Shown here: positions 23,172 through 26,868 of the stretch, piece by piece
Layout of the letters: each line of letters begins with the position of its first letter
Position numbering within the stretch: position 1 is the first letter of the stretch
NCBI GenBank assembly: GCA_964475115.1
Contig: CAYYVJ010000019.1
Coordinates: 1 to 26,868, forward strand
Direction: 5' to 3'
From: CAYYVJ01 sp964475115
Lineage (GTDB): Bacteria; Bacillota; Clostridia; Lachnospirales; Lachnospiraceae
Length of the DNA stretch: 26,868 bases
The notes under the pieces: model-generated
Database searches by the model: none
Seen by the model: only the letters and a program-made list of their open reading frames with translations
What the model was told of the DNA's origin: nothing
Translations under genes and position numbers: made by a program

Positions 23172-24200
23172 TTAATCCCTTTTTTTAATTAGTAAAATAA
23201 GTAAGAATGGAACTCCCACAATGGAGGTAATGATTCCTACAGGTAACATTGACCCAACCGTTAAGAACTTTGAAATGATAGACGAGAACAACATAAGTAT
23301 ACCACCAAGTAGCATGGAAAGTGGCAATAAATACCGCTGATCTTCACCTATAAGCAATCTTGCAGCGTGTGGTGCAACCAAACCAACAAAAGCTACTGTT
23401 CCTATAAATGCCACGGCTCCCGAAATCAAAAGAGCACTGGCAACAAACACTTTAAAACGTAATCGTTCAATGTTAATTCCCAAACTTGCAGCCTTCTCTT
23501 CTCCTGCCGTTAAAGCAGTCAATTTCCATGACCATTGCATCAAAACGAAAAAACAACATATCATCAAAACTGCACTGACAAATACACTAACCCATGTGGA
23601 CCGTGCTAAATTTCCAAATGTCCAGCTCGATATAATTTGAGCAATCTCAGCAGATGCCCTATATTGCAGAAATTGTTGAAGGGCAGAGAAAAAGAAGTTC
23701 ATAATAATTCCTGTTAAGACTAAGGTGCTTGTAGCCATTCCTCGATACTTTCCCATTAAATAAATGCACGCCGTTACCAATAATGCAAATACGAAAGCCA
23801 GCATAGAAGTACCTAACCATAACTGCCCCGCTATTGAAAATCCAGTCGTGAAAGATATCGCTGCTCCAAAACTTGCACTTGCGGTAATTCCAAAGGTATA
23901 TGGACTTGCAAGAGGATTATTCGTAATCGTTTGCAATTGTAATCCCGATATACTTAATGAAGCACCCACAAAGAAACAAGTTAGTGTCATAGGCAGACGT
24001 ATGTTCCAAACAACAACAGAATAAATACTCTCACCCTTAGGCCCAGCAAATAATGCTCCAATCATATTTGCAAGTGTCATATTTGATGATCCTGTTGACA
24101 AATCAACGATTAATGCAAATAACAAAACAATAAAAGAACAAGACACTACTATAATTCTTTTTTGTGTTATATTTTTATATACTTTTACTTTATCTATCAT
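23172..24200 (-). CDS. FecCD-family ABC transporter permease
   Basis: The protein is 342 aa from ATG 24200, whose ATGA overlaps the stop of the substrate-binding protein gene; an alternative ATG at 24212 adds four residues. About ten transmembrane segments are visible. GLQLQTITNNPLASPYTFGIT and VAFIGTVAFVGLVAPHAARLLIGEDQRYLLP are FecCD hallmarks, the second being the coupling region that contacts the ATPase. As a single permease gene it would act as a homodimer. The family imports iron-siderophores, heme or cobalamin; the permease does not tell which. Confidence 0.92.
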   Translation of the reverse strand: MIDKVKVYKNITQKRIIVVSCSFIVLLFALIVDLSTGSSNMTLANMIGALFAGPKGESIYSVVVWNIRLPMTLTCFFVGASLSISGLQLQTITNNPLASPYTFGITASASFGAAISFTTGFSIAGQLWLGTSMLAFVFALLVTACIYLMGKYRGMATSTLVLTGIIMNFFFSALQQFLQYRASAEIAQIISSWTFGNLARSTWVSVFVSAVLMICCFFVLMQWSWKLTALTAGEEKAASLGINIERLRFKVFVASALLISGAVAFIGTVAFVGLVAPHAARLLIGEDQRYLLPLSMLLGGILMLFSSIISKFLTVGSMLPVGIITSIVGVPFLLILLIKKRD

Positions 24201-25372
24201 AATCCTTCCCATTTCGTCATAAATGTTCCCTTATACTTTAATTCTGGAAGATATTTTTCATAATACTTTGTCATTGTTTGTATAGGATCCATATCTTGAA
24301 ATAATTCAGGATATAATACTTTTGCCATGTATTGCGTAAAGGTGTAATCAATCATATTTCGCAAACTTCCATGATCAACTCCGTATAACTCCCCATTTTT
24401 TACTGCTTTTAATTCTTTCCATTCTGGTCTACTAGCAAAACCTTTCAATCTTTCCTGGGCAATTACTTCATCAATGGTAAAACCCATCCTCATTTGATCA
24501 CTATTGGCGTCACCTGACCAAATAGCACCAGCAATAAAAATCACATCGGGATCTGACATAATAACAAATTCTTTATCCAAAGCACCATATCCACCACTTA
24601 GTCCCACGCCAAGATTATCAGCCCCTATATTATTTAATATCGCACCCCAGAGCATAGCATTATTATAACTATTACCATATTCTCCTATCCCTTTGTTACC
24701 TAGTTCGATATATACTTTCTTGTGCTTATCTTCATCAGCTAATGATGCAATTCTTTCATTTACTTCATTAATAGCATTTACATAGGCATCGTTCTGTTCT
24801 TTTGCAGTTTCCTCTTTTCCCAATAACTTACCTAATATTTCAGTACTTTTTATATGATTCTCCAGCTTTTGAGCATGGTAATCTAAAACAACAACTGTAA
24901 TTCCTGCTTGTTCAAAAGTTGCCATACTCTGATTATTTTCTATGTATTGAGAATTATTTATAAGAATAATGTCTGGTGATAATGATATAATCAATTCAGT
25001 ATTTAACACATCATCATGATATCCACCAATGCTTGCAATTCCACCCTCTCCACCTAACATTTGGGGGAATGCCTCTGTAAATACCTTATATTCTCCATAA
25101 CGTGTATTCTCCCACCCACCAAATGTCATACCTACAACCTTATCCAAGCTTTCTGCTCCACCTACCATAAGAAAATTTGCAATATAATTTGCTACGATAA
25201 ATCTTTCTGGCATCGCTTTTAGCTGTATCTCTCTGTCTGCTATATCCGTAAATATAATGCTCTCTGATTGGTTATAAAGCTCATGTTCAGTTGTTTTCAC
25301 GCTAGAACAAGCTACCATAAGCGATGATAGCACACTAATAAAACCTAAAAAAATAATTACTCTCTTTTTCAT
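24197..25372 (-). CDS. ABC transporter substrate-binding lipoprotein, FecB/BtuF type
   Basis: This 391-aa protein has a lipoprotein signal peptide with lipobox LMVAC (Cys22), so it is anchored outside the membrane. Two lobes follow, with the family's ERFIVANYIANFLMVGGAESLDKVVG start and SPDIILINN and DPDVIFIAG beta strands. Together with the FecCD permease and ATPase it forms a metal-chelate importer. The substrate is unknown: iron-siderophore is most common, but corrinoid or another metallophore is possible. No cobalamin riboswitch and no convincing Fur box is visible upstream. AAGGAG is about 13 nt from the ATG, a little far. Confidence 0.9.
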   Translation of the reverse strand: MKKRVIIFLGFISVLSSLMVACSSVKTTEHELYNQSESIIFTDIADREIQLKAMPERFIVANYIANFLMVGGAESLDKVVGMTFGGWENTRYGEYKVFTEAFPQMLGGEGGIASIGGYHDDVLNTELIISLSPDIILINNSQYIENNQSMATFEQAGITVVVLDYHAQKLENHIKSTEILGKLLGKEETAKEQNDAYVNAINEVNERIASLADEDKHKKVYIELGNKGIGEYGNSYNNAMLWGAILNNIGADNLGVGLSGGYGALDKEFVIMSDPDVIFIAGAIWSGDANSDQMRMGFTIDEVIAQERLKGFASRPEWKELKAVKNGELYGVDHGSLRNMIDYTFTQYMAKVLYPELFQDMDPIQTMTKYYEKYLPELKYKGTFMTKWEGL

Positions 25373-25590
25373 TTAATAAATTAATCTCCTTTATTAATAT
25401 ATTTCCCATCTACTTTATCGTTATATTTTACCATTCATAAAGCTTAAATGCTAGCCCTTAGGTGTATTGTCTTTGAATAATTCATTCTCCATACTTCGAT
25501 TTAAAGGAGCAGATTTTTGAACACTTTAAAATATTGCTATATGGATTAAAGAGATATATCAAATCCACTTTAATTAGCCTTTTTTCAACT

Positions 25591-25630
25591 AAAAAAGCCC
25601 CTAGCAACAATTTCTCTATCGCTAGTAGGG
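25591..25630 (-). terminator. Second terminator hairpin downstream of ppdK
   Basis: On the minus strand, CCC-TA-CTAGC pairs with GCTAG-GGG (25621-25630 with 25598-25605, two-base bulge, 15-nt loop), then C and six T. It lies about 240 nt after ppdK, so it may serve read-through or an unseen small transcript. Confidence 0.6.
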
Positions 25631-25761
25631 ACCCTTAAGTTTCTCCTATTTATTTCACACTATTATATCTTAGTATCATAATCACTTTTTGTTTACTGTC
25701 CAAAACCACTTGTGCGCCCTCAATGAAGTACCACTAAGAATTAAATAATTCCTAGTATTGC

Positions 25762-25792
25762 AAAAGCACCCTACCAATCTTTGATAGGATGC
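25762..25792 (-). terminator. Terminator after ppdK
   Basis: On the minus strand, GCATCCTATC (25792-25783) pairs with GGTAGGGTGC (25775-25766) in a 10-bp stem with two G-T wobbles and a 7-nt loop, followed by TTTTG. It lies about 80 nt after the stop codon. Confidence 0.7.
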
Positions 25793-25873
25793 CTTGTAAA
25801 GTGTAAATTATCTAATTATTTTTTTCTACAAAGAAGACAGATAAAACATCCCCTTATTTTAAAAAGATTGGTC

Positions 25874-26868
25874 TTAGTTGTTTAGCGCCGCCTGTGCTGC
25901 TGCTATTCTTGCAATTGGAACTCTAAATGGTGAACAAGATACATAGTTAAGTCCAATATTATGGCAGAACTCAACTGTTGAAGGATCTCCGCCGTGTTCT
26001 CCACAGATACCTAGTTTAAGATTAGGCTTTGTAGAGCGCCCTTTTTCAGATGCCATCTTAACTAATTGACCAACACCTTCTATATCAAGTCTTGCAAATG
26101 GATCTGATTCATAAATCTTATTGGTATAATAAGCATCTAAGAACTTGCCTGCATCGTCACGTGAGAATCCAAATGTCATTTGAGTTAAATCATTTGTTCC
26201 AAAAGAGAAGAAATCTGCTTCTTCAGCAATCTCATCAGCAAGTAGTGCTGCACGAGGAATTTCAATCATAGTACCAATGTGGTATTCAATTCTCATTCCT
26301 TTTTCTGCAATTACTTTTTCTGCTGTTTCAACAACTACATCTTTAACAAATTTTAACTCACGTTTCTCTCCTACAAGAGGAATCATGATTTCAGGAACAA
26401 CATCAAATCCTTTTTCTTGTTTTACTTCAATCGCCGCTTCTATAACTGCTCTTGTTTGCATAGCAGCAATTTCAGGATATGTTACTGCAAGTCTACATCC
26501 TCTATGTCCCATCATAGGATTAAATTCATGTAAAGAATCACATGTTTCCTGAACTTCTTTTACAGTCAAGCCCATGTCTTTTGCTAAAGCTGCAATATCA
26601 TCTGGGTTAGTAGGTACGAATTCATGTAGTGGCGGATCTAAGAAACGAATGGTAACTGGCTTACCTTCCATTACTTCATAGATTCCTTTGAAATCCCCTT
26701 TTTGGAAAGGAATTAATTCATTTAAAGCAGCTTCTCTTGCTTCTACTGTTTTAGAAAGAATCATCTTACGAATCTTTGGAATTCTATCTTCATTAAAGAA
26801 CATATGCTCTGTACGGCAAAGACCAATACCTTCTGCACCAAATTTAATGGCATTTCTAGCATCTTCAG
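25874..26868 (-). CDS. ppdK: Pyruvate, phosphate dikinase, C-terminal part (gene continues beyond window)
   Basis: Interconverts pyruvate, ATP and phosphate with phosphoenolpyruvate, AMP and pyrophosphate; in anaerobes it often replaces pyruvate kinase. About 330 C-terminal residues are present, forming the PEP/pyruvate-binding barrel. GLCRTEHMF is at the window edge, FNPMMGHRGCRL and SFGTNDLTQMTFG follow, and the catalytic cysteine is in GICGEHGGDP. The frame is open to the last base, so the nucleotide-binding and phosphohistidine domains lie outside. The stop codon is followed by a terminator, so ppdK ends its transcript. Confidence 0.96.
   Translation of the reverse strand, partial: EDARNAIKFGAEGIGLCRTEHMFFNEDRIPKIRKMILSKTVEAREAALNELIPFQKGDFKGIYEVMEGKPVTIRFLDPPLHEFVPTNPDDIAALAKDMGLTVKEVQETCDSLHEFNPMMGHRGCRLAVTYPEIAAMQTRAVIEAAIEVKQEKGFDVVPEIMIPLVGEKRELKFVKDVVVETAEKVIAEKGMRIEYHIGTMIEIPRAALLADEIAEEADFFSFGTNDLTQMTFGFSRDDAGKFLDAYYTNKIYESDPFARLDIEGVGQLVKMASEKGRSTKPNLKLGICGEHGGDPSTVEFCHNIGLNYVSCSPFRVPIARIAAAQAALNN

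Larger units (their letters stand above)
25373..25873. other. Gene-free region of about 500 nt
   Basis: There is no coding frame with a ribosome binding site in either direction. It holds two minus-strand terminator hairpins (25591-25630 and 25762-25792) after ppdK, AT-rich spacer, and the promoter region of the substrate-binding protein gene near its left end, where no clear promoter boxes stand out. Confidence 0.7.

Noticed and set aside
25373..25460. Possible Fur box or cobalamin riboswitch before the substrate-binding protein gene
   Set aside because: Neither the conserved B12-box sequence nor a GATAATGATAATCATTATC-like site is present.
1..26868. CRISPR array, insertion sequence, prophage or restriction and defence island
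   Set aside because: No regularly spaced repeats, transposase, integrase or defence-family motifs were seen on either strand.

Overview
The window looks like ordinary chromosome from a low-GC, strictly anaerobic Firmicute, most likely Clostridia and possibly Lachnospirales-like. Supporting signs are the strong AT bias, AAGGAGG-type ribosome binding sites, TTGACA/TATAAT promoters, a clostridial-type hydroxylamine reductase with a CX2CX8CX5C cluster motif, pyruvate phosphate dikinase, ECF vitamin transporters and a DarA c-di-AMP receptor. There is no rRNA, CRISPR array, insertion sequence or prophage. Two runs of exactly 100 N (7945-8044 and 19743-19842) are assembly gaps whose true size is unknown.

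Layout. 1-165: tRNA-Met (cut by the window edge) and tRNA-Val on the minus strand. 325-2032 (+): a diacylglycerol-kinase-type lipid kinase and a PAP2 membrane phosphatase, two opposing lipid-phosphate activities. 2095-5175 (-): CPBP protease, UDP-galactopyranose mutase and a family 2 glycosyltransferase, a small surface-glycan operon. 5335-7177 (+): fabH behind a FabT-like operator, then thyA. 7227-7923 (+): a TPP riboswitch controlling the thiamine transporter thiT, converging on argS (-) across the first gap. 10048-10548 (+): a flavin reductase with a possible Rex site. 10579-13694 (-): a ThuA-like protein, darA, rplY and a Gfo/Idh/MocA oxidoreductase. 13852-14613 (+): a MerR/TipA-type drug-sensing regulator with its own operator and an internal translation start. 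14660-16315 (-): hcp. 16387-17451 (-): a decayed HAD phosphatase, an intact ECF S component and a truncated DUF1905 gene. 17671-19571 (+): a chemoreceptor broken by an out-of-frame deletion. It faces what looks like the 3' end of a second chemoreceptor, interrupted by gap two. 19843-25372 (-): a DUF2318 protein, a YdcF-like protein, a split chromate transporter pair and a FecBCD-type ABC importer. 25373-25873: a gene-free stretch with two terminators, then the 3' part of ppdK.

The most interesting sequence-level observations are regulatory. The tipA-like gene carries a strong in-frame internal Shine-Dalgarno and ATG exactly at the start of its drug-binding domain. In thiT the ribosome binding site itself forms the 3' arm of a hairpin followed by seven T. 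A 25-bp palindrome lies over the fabH promoter. A perfect 8+5+8 palindrome lies over the promoter of the ECF transporter gene. I found no clear new multi-gene system. Most genes belong to well-known families.
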